NCBI GenBank assembly: GCA_004558145.1
Contig: SFDQ01000003.1
Location: 237,244 to 301,243 of the forward strand
Reading direction: 5' to 3'
Length of the DNA: 64,000 nt
Source of the DNA: Oscillospiraceae bacterium
GTDB lineage: Bacteria; Bacillota_A; Clostridia; Oscillospirales; Ruminococcaceae
Part shown: one piece after another, positions 1 through 6,971 of the stretch
How positions within the stretch are numbered: position 1 is the stretch's first letter
How the letters are laid out: the number at the start of each line of letters is the position of its first letter
Made by a program: the position numbers and the translations under genes
The notes under the pieces: generated by a model
Seen by the model: only the letters and a program-made list of their open reading frames with translations
Database searches by the model: none
Told to the model about the DNA's origin: nothing

Positions 1-13
1 ACAGCAGGGGTAA

Positions 14-57
14 AGAAAAGAGCAGCGCTCCGCTCTCGCGGTTCGCTGCTCTTTTCT
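14..57. terminator. Intrinsic terminator at left edge
   Basis: Perfect 14-bp inverted repeat (agaaaagagcagcg at 14-27, its complement at 44-57) with a 16-nt loop. The arms end in a short T-rich tract on both strands, so it can end transcription entering from the left and from the right. No gene is visible to the left of it within the window. Confidence 0.7.
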
Positions 58-60
58 CGA

Positions 61-96
61 TAGTGCGGACAATGATGCCCACCCGTCGGCGCACTA
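61..96. repeat. Short inverted repeat, 7-bp arms
   Basis: tagtgcg at 61-67 is repeated inverted as cgcacta at 90-96 around a 22-nt loop. There is no T-run, so it is not a typical terminator. Its role is unknown. Confidence 0.4.
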
Positions 97-535
97 TCAG
101 TTTACCACGGTTAGGCGGCGTTGTCAAGGGGGGAGCCGCGAGAGGTAGCGCAGCGGTGCGCAGCACCGGGAGCACACCGCGAGCGGCGTGGGGGGCTGGG
201 GGCCCACGGCCCCCAGGTTGGCGGCGGCCTGCAGGGCCGCCAGGGAGGGCCGCCGGCCCGACCAAAAGGCTTTCCGCCGCGCCGGGCTGGCCTCCGGGCG
301 GCGTTGCCCTTGCTGCAAGCCAGGGCAACGCCACACGGCCCCGATGCTCACCCAGAGGCGCGCTCCCGCCCCCACGGGGGCGGGCGGGGGGTGGGGGCTT
401 TCTGCTTTCCACACGATGGATTTATGTTGTCTTTAGCTGCACAGTTATCCCATTTTGGGCCGTAGGCCTTGCGGAGCGCGGGGCTATCTGATAGAGTAGG
501 GGTAGCGAGAGCGCTAATTTTTTTTAACTGGATGT
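97..535. other. Non-coding GC-rich region dense in hairpins
   Basis: No credible gene is seen here: the open frames lack ribosome sites and are biased toward Pro, Arg, Ala and Gly as expected from GC-rich random sequence. It holds several perfect inverted repeats: ctgggggcc/ggcccccag (196-216), gcgttgccct/agggcaacgc (301-331) and a 9-bp GC pair near 364-383. Composition becomes AT-rich after about 415. Possibly a species-specific intergenic repeat; that is inference. Confidence 0.5.
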
Positions 536-563
536 ATTTCGCTAAATAAAAATTTAGCGAAAT
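536..563. other. 28-bp AT-rich palindrome, candidate recombinase site
   Basis: atttcgctaaat (536-547) is followed by a 4-nt aaaa spacer and its exact complement (552-563). The element is 28 bp, the size of a bacterial dif site (two 11-bp Xer arms around a 6-bp centre), and lies 42 bp before a Xer-type recombinase gene. Aligned by eye without gaps to the B. subtilis dif sequence as I remember it, about 16 of 28 positions agree. It could equally be an operator for the recombinase gene. Confidence 0.4.
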
Positions 564-605
564 TGAGGGGAGTGCAAAACAGGGGCATCCACCGCAAACC
601 AGATT

Positions 606-1673
606 ATGAGCACCTACATCGACACCATGCACCCGGAGCGCCACGCGCCTTATGAAGACATCCCGCGGGACGTGCGCGACTTCCTGAATTACCTGGGCGC
701 CATTCTCAACCGATCACCTCGCACGGTCAACGCCTACTACATCGACCTGCGCCTGTTCTTCAAGTTCCTTCTGCGTGAACGCGGCGCTGCGCCTGCGAAC
801 TGCGAATTTGACGATATTGACATCCGAGGCATCGACACTGCCACCATCGGCAGCGTGACCCAATCGGAGATCTATGAGTATTTGTATTTCTTGAAGAATG
901 AGCGCCAGAACGAACCGGCAGCCCGGGCGCGGAAACTCACCAGCATCAAAAGCTTCTATCGCTTTATGACCGTGAAATCCAATCGCCTTTCGGAGGACCC
1001 TGCCAAGGACATCTCTGTTCCAAGCCTTAAAAAGGCGCTGCCCAAATATCTATCGCTGGAAGAAAGCATTGACTTGTTAAAAAATATACAAAGTGACTTT
1101 TACGAGCGCGACTTCTGCATCCTGACCCTGTTTTTGAACTGCGGCATGCGTTTGAGCGAACTGGTGGCCATTGATTTGAAGGATTTTCAGGAGGACACGG
1201 TCCGCATCGTGGGCAAAGGCAATAAAGAGCGGCTAGTCTACCTCAACGCCGCCTGCCTGGATGCGCTGAAGCACTACCGTGCTGCCCGGGCAGCCCTCGG
1301 AAATCTGCAGGAGCCGCAGGCGCTGTTTGTATCCAAGAAGACCGGCAAGCGGCTGAGCGCGCGTCGTGTGCAGCAGATCGTTGACCGCTGCCTGCAGTCT
1401 GCGGGGCTTTCCGGCAAAGGCTATTCGCCCCACAAACTGCGCCACACCGCGGCAACGCTGATGTACCGCCACGGTAACGTGGATATGCTGGAGCTGAAAG
1501 AAATTTTGGGGCACGCGCATGTGTCCACCACAGAAATCTACACCCACATCAACACCGAGAAGCTGCGCAAGGCGGCGAAGTCCACTCCCCTGTCCAAAAT
1601 CTCCTACATGGAGCCTGAAAGGCCTTCCGAGACATTAGAAGAGGCCGCCAAAGACCAGCGTCAGGAGGACTGA
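606..1673 (+). CDS. Tyrosine recombinase, XerC/XerD family
   Basis: Site-specific DNA recombinase of 355 residues, a little longer than typical XerC/XerD (about 300) because of an N-terminal extension and a charged C-terminal tail. The N-terminal SAM-like core-binding domain covers roughly 20-125 and the catalytic domain 140-325. The full catalytic set is visible: Arg182 (CGMRLSE), Lys204 (GKGNKER), His276 and Arg279 (HKLRH), His303 (LGHAH) and nucleophile Tyr312 (EIYTH). The usual family role is resolution of chromosome dimers at dif. No clear Shine-Dalgarno precedes the ATG at 606, and a second in-frame ATG lies at 627, so the start is uncertain. The gene stands alone on the plus strand behind a 28-bp palindrome, and its last 39 bp overlap the convergent SpoIIM-like gene. 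Whether it is the housekeeping Xer or an element-borne paralogue cannot be told here. Confidence 0.9.
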   Translation: MSTYIDTMHPERHAPYEDIPRDVRDFLNYLGAILNRSPRTVNAYYIDLRLFFKFLLRERGAAPANCEFDDIDIRGIDTATIGSVTQSEIYEYLYFLKNERQNEPAARARKLTSIKSFYRFMTVKSNRLSEDPAKDISVPSLKKALPKYLSLEESIDLLKNIQSDFYERDFCILTLFLNCGMRLSELVAIDLKDFQEDTVRIVGKGNKERLVYLNAACLDALKHYRAARAALGNLQEPQALFVSKKTGKRLSARRVQQIVDRCLQSAGLSGKGYSPHKLRHTAATLMYRHGNVDMLELKEILGHAHVSTTEIYTHINTEKLRKAAKSTPLSKISYMEPERPSETLEEAAKDQRQED

Positions 1674-2489
1674 AAGCCCGCACACCAGCATGGAAATAAA
1701 GCAGATGGTCAGATAGCGGTGAATCAGGCGGCGCGAGGCTGCGCCAAGCCCGCTTCCGCCCTGACCGAGACAGCAGTGCAGAAGGCCGCAGGAAACATGT
1801 AAGGCGAAAGCGCTTAACAGGATCACGAGCAGGCTGCCCAGCGTTTCAGGGAGCCAGAAGACCAACGCTTGCAGCACAAGACCTTTGACTGCCCCCAGCT
1901 GTTGGTACAACAGTGCGGTGAAAATGCCCGCTCCGGCGCCCTTGAGCACCATCGTGATGGGAATGAGGCCGATGCCGAGAACACAGAAACCAGAGATAAG
2001 CACCAGAGACAGCTGGCAAAACAGGGATAGAAAGCCCACGCTGAACACCATCGCGGCTTTTCCGGTGGTCCGCAGGCCCAGGTCGATGGAGGCGAAATAA
2101 CGGGCGTAGGTCAGCAGCGGTTCGCTCAGCATCCGGCTGCACAGCGAGCCTGCCGCAAGACCGGCCAGATAAAGGCAGCCCATCACGCAGGCGGTGCGCA
2201 GTATCCGGGAGGGTCTTGGCTGGGCGGCGATGCGTGCTTTAGGTGCGCTCGCCGCGTCGGATGTTTCATAGACCGTTCCGGGCATGCTTTCAGGCCGCCT
2301 TCGGCTCTGCTCTTCGCCTGTGGTGCGCTGCTCTTGGCCAAACGCACTCTGACGATGCGGTGCAGCGCCATTCTGGGTTTGGAAAGGCGCGGAGGAAGGC
2401 TGCGGTCGGGCCGTCGAATAAGGCACGGGATCCCGAAGTTCCTTCGCCCGCGGCGTGGGAGTGCTGTCTGCTGGTCGATACGTCCACAT
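1635..2489 (-). CDS. SpoIIM-like sporulation membrane protein
   Basis: Predicted 284-residue protein. ATG at 2489 is chosen because AAAGAGGT lies 8 nt upstream; longer in-frame starts have no ribosome site. Residues 1-100 are Pro/Gln/Arg-rich and look disordered. The rest holds about five hydrophobic segments with the Gly-rich pattern of the SpoIIM/DUF95 family (VLISGFCVLGIGLIPITMVL, then PETLGSLLVILL). In B. subtilis SpoIIM works with SpoIID and SpoIIP in septal peptidoglycan hydrolysis during engulfment. A sigma-E-like promoter (2522-2551) fits mother-cell expression. The low-complexity N-terminus is unusual for SpoIIM. The 3' end overlaps the convergent recombinase gene. Assignment rests on membrane pattern and promoter, so it is moderate. 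Confidence 0.65.
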   Translation of the reverse strand: MWTYRPADSTPTPRAKELRDPVPYSTARPQPSSAPFQTQNGAAPHRQSAFGQEQRTTGEEQSRRRPESMPGTVYETSDAASAPKARIAAQPRPSRILRTACVMGCLYLAGLAAGSLCSRMLSEPLLTYARYFASIDLGLRTTGKAAMVFSVGFLSLFCQLSLVLISGFCVLGIGLIPITMVLKGAGAGIFTALLYQQLGAVKGLVLQALVFWLPETLGSLLVILLSAFALHVSCGLLHCCLGQGGSGLGAASRRLIHRYLTICFISMLVCGLSVLLTLVFGGLF

Positions 2490-2521
2490 AGCTTGTACCT
2501 CTTTTTGAGCGGTGATAGAAC

Positions 2522-2551
2522 ATGATATGCGGCTTGGCCGCGATATATGAA
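2522..2551 (-). promoter_or_regulatory. Sigma-E-like promoter of the SpoIIM-like gene
   Basis: On the minus strand TTCATATA (2551-2544) and CATATCAT (2529-2522) are separated by 14 bp, close to the sigma-E consensus (roughly GTCATATT, 13-15 bp, CATACAAT). The start site would be about 25 nt before the ATG at 2489. The -35 element overlaps the end of the neighbouring terminator. Confidence 0.5.
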
Positions 2552-2581
2552 AAAAGCTCCGCATCAATGCGGAGCTTTTTT
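2550..2581. terminator. Bidirectional terminator after the TIGR04086 gene
   Basis: Perfect 15-bp inverted repeat (aaaaaagctccgcat, 2-nt loop, complement) with six A/T at each flank. It directly follows the stop codon of the 2583-3017 gene on the minus strand. Confidence 0.85.
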
Positions 2582-2582
2582 G

Positions 2583-3017
2583 TCAGGCCGGACGGCGGGT
2601 GCGCTTTCGTTCGGCCAGAAGAATGCCAAGATACCCGCCAAAGCAGCCCGCAAGGATGTAGCACACAAGCTTGATGCCGGCCATGGCGGTGAAGTCGAAC
2701 TGCCCGTTCAGCAGTGCGGCGGCCAGATAGATGAGATAAAAGACCGTTCCGGTGCAAAGTCCGCAGAACAAGCCGTTCTTTTTGAAGCTGCGAGCCAGGA
2801 TCATTCCGCAGACAAAGCAGCCCAGGCACACGGCGCAGGTGGCCATGGGAACGGCAGACCAGGCGGGCAGCTGAGTCTTGGTGTAGAGCCAGCTGCACAA
2901 GAGCAGGACGAGAAATGTTACGGCCGTCCCGGCGACGCCTGCGATCAAAATCTTTTTCAAAGGCTCCGTGCCGGCACTCTGCCCGGCTTTGCGGCCCGTT
3001 TTTTGCTGTTTTGGCAT
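2583..3017 (-). CDS. TIGR04086 family membrane protein
   Basis: A 144-residue integral membrane protein with about four hydrophobic segments (near residues 22-45, 55-78, 86-105 and 112-132), a basic N-terminus (KQQKTGRKAG) and a basic tail (ERKRTRRPA). Length, topology and position downstream of yajC, tgt and queA match the uncharacterised TIGR04086 family found in many Clostridia. No enzymatic motif is visible. The ATG at 3017 is preceded by GGGAGGTG with 7-nt spacing, but that ribosome site lies in the 3' arm of a hairpin (3027-3058), so translation may be restrained. Its function is unknown. Confidence 0.7.
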   Translation of the reverse strand: MPKQQKTGRKAGQSAGTEPLKKILIAGVAGTAVTFLVLLLCSWLYTKTQLPAWSAVPMATCAVCLGCFVCGMILARSFKKNGLFCGLCTGTVFYLIYLAAALLNGQFDFTAMAGIKLVCYILAGCFGGYLGILLAERKRTRRPA

Positions 3018-3026
3018 AAAAAAGCA

Positions 3027-3058
3027 CCTCCCTGCACACTAAACAGTATGCAGGGAGG
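3027..3058 (-). terminator. yajC/TIGR04086 intergenic hairpin overlapping a ribosome site
   Basis: cctccctgca (3027-3036) and tgcagggagg (3049-3058) form a perfect 10-bp stem. On the minus strand it is followed by tgctttttt, giving a terminator for yajC. The 3' arm contains the GGGAGG ribosome site of the next gene, so it can also hide that site when it does not terminate. Confidence 0.7.
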
Positions 3059-3079
3059 CGTTGTTTTAGTCCGAAGAAA

Positions 3080-3409
3080 TCACTTCTGGGCAGGAGTCTC
3101 CATATCCAGCTTGGTCACGGCCTGCACGGCGGCGCGGCGGAAACGGATCTTGGTGCGGTCGCTGCCGGTCTCCAGCACGAAGGTGTCCTCCTTCAGGGCG
3201 ATCACGCGGCCCACGATGCCGCCGATGGTGGTCACCTCATCGCCGATCTCCAGCGAATTGCGCATCTCGGCGTCCTTCTTCTGCTGCTTCTTCTGGGGAC
3301 GGTACAGCAAAAAGTACATCACCGCGAACATGATGACCAGCATGACGATCATGCTGATGTTGCTCATGGTGGTGGAATCCATACTGCTGCTCAGAAACTG
3401 AATGTTCAT
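3080..3409 (-). CDS. yajC: YajC, Sec translocase accessory subunit
   Basis: Small single-span membrane protein of 109 residues that associates with SecDF-YidC and supports protein export. One hydrophobic helix (about residues 18-38, ISMIVMLVIMFAVMYFLLY) is followed by the family signature RPQKKQQKK and the SH3-like cytoplasmic part GDEVTTIGGIVGRV...DTFVLETG. GAGGAG lies 12 nt before the ATG. A SigA promoter sits just upstream (3455-3483). The adjacent tgt and queA match the common tgt-yajC neighbourhood. Confidence 0.95.
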   Translation of the reverse strand: MNIQFLSSSMDSTTMSNISMIVMLVIMFAVMYFLLYRPQKKQQKKDAEMRNSLEIGDEVTTIGGIVGRVIALKEDTFVLETGSDRTKIRFRRAAVQAVTKLDMETPAQK

Positions 3410-3454
3410 CGTTTTGTTTAACTCCTCTCGAAATCCGGGATCGTATTAAAACCA

Positions 3455-3483
3455 ATTATAACGGATATGCACGCATTTTGCAA
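3455..3483 (-). promoter_or_regulatory. SigA promoter of yajC
   Basis: Minus-strand TTGCAA (3483-3478), 17-bp spacer, TATAAT (3460-3455). It lies in the short gap between tgt and yajC, so yajC can be transcribed independently of queA-tgt. Confidence 0.7.
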
Positions 3484-3495
3484 GTGAAACCGGCG

Positions 3496-4629
3496 TTAAA
3501 TGCGGGTGTCCAGCAGAGTTACATACCGGTCATGGAACGATTCAAAGGTCCCGGCGTCCAGTTCGGCCCGGATACGCTCCATGAGATGGTTGTAGAAATA
3601 GAGGTTGTGCATCACGGCGAGGCGCATGCCCAGCATCTCGTCGGCTTTGAACAGGTGCCGCAGATAGGCGCGGCTGAAGTTGCGGCAGACGGGGCAGTCG
3701 CACTCCGGGTCGATGGGGCGCTCGTCCTTCTCATACTTGAGGTTCTTGATGTTGATGATGCCGCTCCAGGTGTTCAGATGGCCGTGGCGGGCGTTGCGGC
3801 TGGGCATGACGCAGTCGAACAGGTCCACGCCGCGCCACACGCCCTCGATGATGTTGCCGGGCGTGCCCACGCCCATCAGATAGCGGATCTTGTCCTTCGG
3901 CGCAAAGGGCTCCACTGCGGTGATGATGCGGTACATCTCCTCCGCGGGCTCCCCCACTGCCAGACCGCCGATGGCATAGCCGTCCAGGTCCATGTCCGCG
4001 ATGGTTTTCATGTGCTCCACCCGCAAATCGTCAAAGGTGCAGCCCTGGTTGATGCCGAACAGCAGCTGGTGCGGATTGGTGGCGAGACCTTCATTTTTCA
4101 GCCGGGCCATCTCCGCCTTGCAACGGGCCAGCCAGCGCACGGTGCGCTCACAGCTGGCCTTTGCATAGTCGTACTGGGCGGGGTTCTCCACGCACTCATC
4201 GAAGGCCATGGCAATGGTGGAACCGAGATTCGCCTGGATCTGCATGCTCTCTTCCGGGCCCATGAAGATCTTGTGGCCGTCCAGATGGGAGTGGAAGGTC
4301 ACGCCCTCTTCGGTGATGTTGCGCAGCTTGGCGAGACTGAACACCTGGAATCCGCCGCTGTCGGTGAGGATGGGGCCGTCCCAGCGGGTGAACTTGTGCA
4401 GGCCGCCCAGCTCTGCCACCAGCTTGTCCCCCGGACGCAGGTGCAGGTGATAGGTGTTGCACAGCATCACCTGGCAGCCAATGTCCTTCAGGTCAAAGGC
4501 GGACAGGCCGCCCTTGATGGCGGCGGCGGTGGCCACGTTCATGAACGCGGGCGTCTGCACCGTGCCGTGCACCGTTTCAAACTGCCCCCGGCGTGCGGCG
4601 TGCTCGGTTTTGGTCAAGCGGTAAGGCAT
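3496..4629 (-). CDS. tgt: Queuine tRNA-ribosyltransferase (Tgt)
   Basis: TIM-barrel enzyme that exchanges guanine 34 for preQ1 in GUN-anticodon tRNAs, the step before QueA. The 377-residue length is normal. Visible landmarks are LTDSGGFQVFS near residue 90 (substrate-binding and catalytic Asp region), the GGLAVGEP loop, VDLFDCVMPSRNARHG (nucleophile Asp) and the zinc site CDCPVCRNFSRAYLRHL with a later His. AAAGGAAC precedes the ATG. It follows queA by 18 bp, so the two are almost certainly one queuosine transcript; de novo preQ1 genes are not in this window. Confidence 0.97.
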   Translation of the reverse strand: MPYRLTKTEHAARRGQFETVHGTVQTPAFMNVATAAAIKGGLSAFDLKDIGCQVMLCNTYHLHLRPGDKLVAELGGLHKFTRWDGPILTDSGGFQVFSLAKLRNITEEGVTFHSHLDGHKIFMGPEESMQIQANLGSTIAMAFDECVENPAQYDYAKASCERTVRWLARCKAEMARLKNEGLATNPHQLLFGINQGCTFDDLRVEHMKTIADMDLDGYAIGGLAVGEPAEEMYRIITAVEPFAPKDKIRYLMGVGTPGNIIEGVWRGVDLFDCVMPSRNARHGHLNTWSGIINIKNLKYEKDERPIDPECDCPVCRNFSRAYLRHLFKADEMLGMRLAVMHNLYFYNHLMERIRAELDAGTFESFHDRYVTLLDTRI

Positions 4630-4647
4630 GTGTAAAGTTCCTTTCTT

Positions 4648-5676
4648 TTACAGGATAAGCATGGCGTCGCCAAAGCTGAAAAAGCGGTATTTCTGCTCCA
4701 CAGCCTCTTTGTAGGCGGCCATGGTGCGCTCATAACCATAGAAGGCGCTGACCAGCATGATGAGCGTGCTTTCAGGAAGATGGAAGTTGGTGATGAGGCC
4801 GTCCATGCAGCGGAATTCGCAGCCGGGATACAGGAAAATATCGGTGTCGCCGCTGCAGGCACGGATCTCACCGTATTTGGCCGCCACAGATTCCAGCGTG
4901 CGGCAGCTGGTGGTGCCCACGCAGATCACCCGGCCGCCCCGGGCCTTGGTCTCGTTGATCTTGCGGGCGGTCTCCTCGCTGACGCAGTACCACTCGGAGT
5001 GCATCTGGTGGTCGGCGATGTCATCCTCCTTCACCGGGCGGAAGGTGCCAAGGCCCACGTGCAGGGTCACCTCGGCAAAATCCACGCCTTTCTGGCGCAG
5101 GCGGTCCATCAGTTCCGGCGTGAAGTGCAGGCCGGCGGTGGGAGCGGCGGCGCTGCCCAGCTCCTTGGCATAGACGGTCTGGTACTGGCTCTGGTCCTCC
5201 AGCTGGCGGGTGATGTAGGGCGGCAGAGGCATTTTGCCGAACTCATCCAGCTTTTCGTAGAGGGTCTGGGTGTCGTAGAAAAACTCCACAAGCTTGTTGC
5301 CGTCTTCCATCGTTTCCCGGATGACCGCCCGCAGGCTGCCATCGCCAAAGATGACCTCGGTGCCGGCCTTCAGACGCTTGCCAGGCTTTGCCAGGCACTC
5401 CCAGACATCGCCCTTCACCTGCCGCAGCAGCAGAATTTCGCTTACCGCGCCGGTCCCGGCCTTTTCGCCCACCAAACGTGCGGGCAAAACCTTGGAATCG
5501 TTCACAACCAGAAGATCGCCGGCATTTAATAGGTCAGGCAGATCGTGAAACACCTGATGGCGGATCTCATCGCTGCCGCGCTTCACGCACAGCAGGCGGG
5601 CGGAATCCCGCGGATCGGCGGGTTCCTGCGCGATTAGTTCATGGGGCAGGTCGAACCAAAAATCTTTTTTCAGCAT
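4648..5676 (-). CDS. queA: tRNA preQ1(34) S-adenosylmethionine ribosyltransferase-isomerase (QueA)
   Basis: Transfers and isomerises the ribosyl part of S-adenosylmethionine onto preQ1 in tRNA, giving epoxyqueuosine. It has 342 residues, the usual length. Family motifs are FWFDLPHELIAQEPADPRDSARLL at the N-terminus, NDSKVLPARL, PLPPYI, TAGLHFTPEL, LHVGLGTFRPV and ITNFHLPESTLIMLVSAF near the C-terminus. It is first in queA-tgt, transcribed divergently from the lysine operon. A distinct queA promoter was not obvious in the shared upstream region. Confidence 0.97.
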   Translation of the reverse strand: MLKKDFWFDLPHELIAQEPADPRDSARLLCVKRGSDEIRHQVFHDLPDLLNAGDLLVVNDSKVLPARLVGEKAGTGAVSEILLLRQVKGDVWECLAKPGKRLKAGTEVIFGDGSLRAVIRETMEDGNKLVEFFYDTQTLYEKLDEFGKMPLPPYITRQLEDQSQYQTVYAKELGSAAAPTAGLHFTPELMDRLRQKGVDFAEVTLHVGLGTFRPVKEDDIADHQMHSEWYCVSEETARKINETKARGGRVICVGTTSCRTLESVAAKYGEIRACSGDTDIFLYPGCEFRCMDGLITNFHLPESTLIMLVSAFYGYERTMAAYKEAVEQKYRFFSFGDAMLIL

Positions 5677-5698
5677 GGAGTATTGCCTTTCTTGATAA

Positions 5699-5727
5699 TT
5701 GACATTGCTTCACGGCAATGCTATAGT
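5699..5727 (+). promoter_or_regulatory. SigA promoter with operator-like inverted repeat, lysine operon
   Basis: TTGACA (5699-5704), 17-bp spacer, TATAGT (5722-5727). The spacer contains cattgc (5703-5708) and its inverted copy gcaatg (5715-5720), placed where a bound repressor would block polymerase. It drives asd-dapA-dapB and downstream genes. The regulator is unknown. Confidence 0.75.
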
Positions 5728-5733
5728 AAAGAC

Positions 5734-5876
5734 ATGTTTTAAGGTGTTGGTGCGCTGTGCACGCTATGCAATCTAATTTATTATATTGCATACATTGCCG
5801 GTTTTCAAGCCGGTTTTTTTTATACACCCGGCACCGGCGAACACAAGAGGGCTTTGCGGAAAGGAACGAGTGAACT
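5734..5876 (+). promoter_or_regulatory. Structured leader of the asd operon, possible attenuator
   Basis: The leader is about 140 nt. It can form tatgcaat (5765-5772)/attgcata (5785-5792), then a short ccggttt/aagccgg stem (5798-5813) followed by eight T (5814-5821), which looks like a weak intrinsic terminator ahead of the first gene. I could not match it to the lysine riboswitch consensus. Confidence 0.4.
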
Positions 5877-6956
5877 ATGAAACAGTATCAAGTGGGCGTT
5901 GTGGGCGCCACCGGCATGGTCGGCCAGCGTTTCGTGTCTCTGCTGGCGCAGCATCCCTGGTTCCATCTGGCCGTGGTGGCGGCCTCTCCCCGTTCGGCGG
6001 GCAAGACCTACGAAGAGGCCGTTGGCAGCCGCTGGGCCATGCCTGACCCCATGCCGGAGCAGGTCAAGAATATGGTGGTGCTGGACGCCTCCCATGTGGA
6101 AGAAGTGGCCTCCAAAGTCGATTTCGTGTTCTGCGCGGTGGATATGAAGAAAGAGGAAATCCGCGCTCTGGAAGAGAGCTACGCCAAGGCAGAATGCCCG
6201 GTGGTCTCCAACAACAGCGCCCACCGCTTCACCCCTGACGTACCCATGGTGGTGCCGGAGATCAACCCCGAGCACCTGGACGTCATTGCAGCCCAGCGCG
6301 CACGCCTGGGCACCAAAAAGGGATTTGTGGCGGTGAAATCCAACTGCTCCCTGCAGAGCTATGTGCCCGCCCTGCACCCGCTGAAAGACGAATTCGGCCT
6401 TTCCAAAGTGCTGGTGTGCACCTATCAGGCAATCTCCGGCGCCGGCAAGACCTTTGCCACCTGGCCGGAGATGGTGGACAACTGCATCCCCTACATCGGC
6501 GGCGAAGAGGAAAAGAGCGAACAGGAGCCGCTGAAGCTGTGGGGCAAGGTGGAGAACGGCGCCATTGTGCCGGCCGCCTCCCCTTCCATTACCGCCCAGT
6601 GCCTGCGCATCCCTGTGACCGACGGGCACATGGCCGCCGTGTTCATGAGCTTTGATAAAAAGCCCACCAAGGAAGAGATCCTGGACCGCTGGGCGAACTT
6701 TGAGGGCGAGGCCCAGCGCCTTGCGCTGCCCAGCGCCCCCAAGCACTTCCTGCATTACTTTGAAGAGAACGACCGGCCGCAGACCAAGCTGGACCGCAAT
6801 CTGGAGAACGGCATGGCCGTTTCCATCGGCCGTCTGCGCCCGGACACCCAGTATGACTACAAGTTTGTCTGCCTGTCCCACAACACCCTGCGGGGCGCTG
6901 CGGGCGGCGGCGTGCTGCTGGCGGAACTGCTTGCTGCCAAGGGCTATTTTGACTAA
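5877..6956 (+). CDS. asd: Aspartate-semialdehyde dehydrogenase
   Basis: NADPH-dependent reduction of aspartyl phosphate to aspartate semialdehyde, the branch precursor for lysine/diaminopimelate, threonine and methionine. The 359-residue protein has the nucleotide-binding GATGMVG (10-16), active-site Cys157 in VKSNCSLQSY, SGAGKTF and CLRIPVTDGHMAAVF with the catalytic His. Its spacing and sequence resemble the archaeal/fungal-type enzyme rather than the E. coli type. AAAGGAAC precedes the ATG. It is first in the lysine operon, 15 bp before the dapA ATG. Confidence 0.96.
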   Translation: MKQYQVGVVGATGMVGQRFVSLLAQHPWFHLAVVAASPRSAGKTYEEAVGSRWAMPDPMPEQVKNMVVLDASHVEEVASKVDFVFCAVDMKKEEIRALEESYAKAECPVVSNNSAHRFTPDVPMVVPEINPEHLDVIAAQRARLGTKKGFVAVKSNCSLQSYVPALHPLKDEFGLSKVLVCTYQAISGAGKTFATWPEMVDNCIPYIGGEEEKSEQEPLKLWGKVENGAIVPAASPSITAQCLRIPVTDGHMAAVFMSFDKKPTKEEILDRWANFEGEAQRLALPSAPKHFLHYFEENDRPQTKLDRNLENGMAVSIGRLRPDTQYDYKFVCLSHNTLRGAAGGGVLLAELLAAKGYFD

Positions 6957-6971
6957 AAGGAGTTGAGCGCA

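Noticed and set aside
124..414. GC-rich open frames on both strands in the left-edge region
   Set aside because: No ribosome sites, Pro/Arg/Ala-rich composition, and mutually overlapping frames over perfect hairpins. Consistent with non-coding GC-rich DNA.
5766..5876. A 34-codon frame in the asd leader as a leader peptide
   Set aside because: Starts ATG 5766 but has no Shine-Dalgarno site, lies in a stem, and has no run of lysine codons.
5734..5876. Lysine riboswitch before asd
   Set aside because: The leader is only about 140 nt and the AGAGGUGC-type core elements were not found; it was kept only as a generic structured leader.
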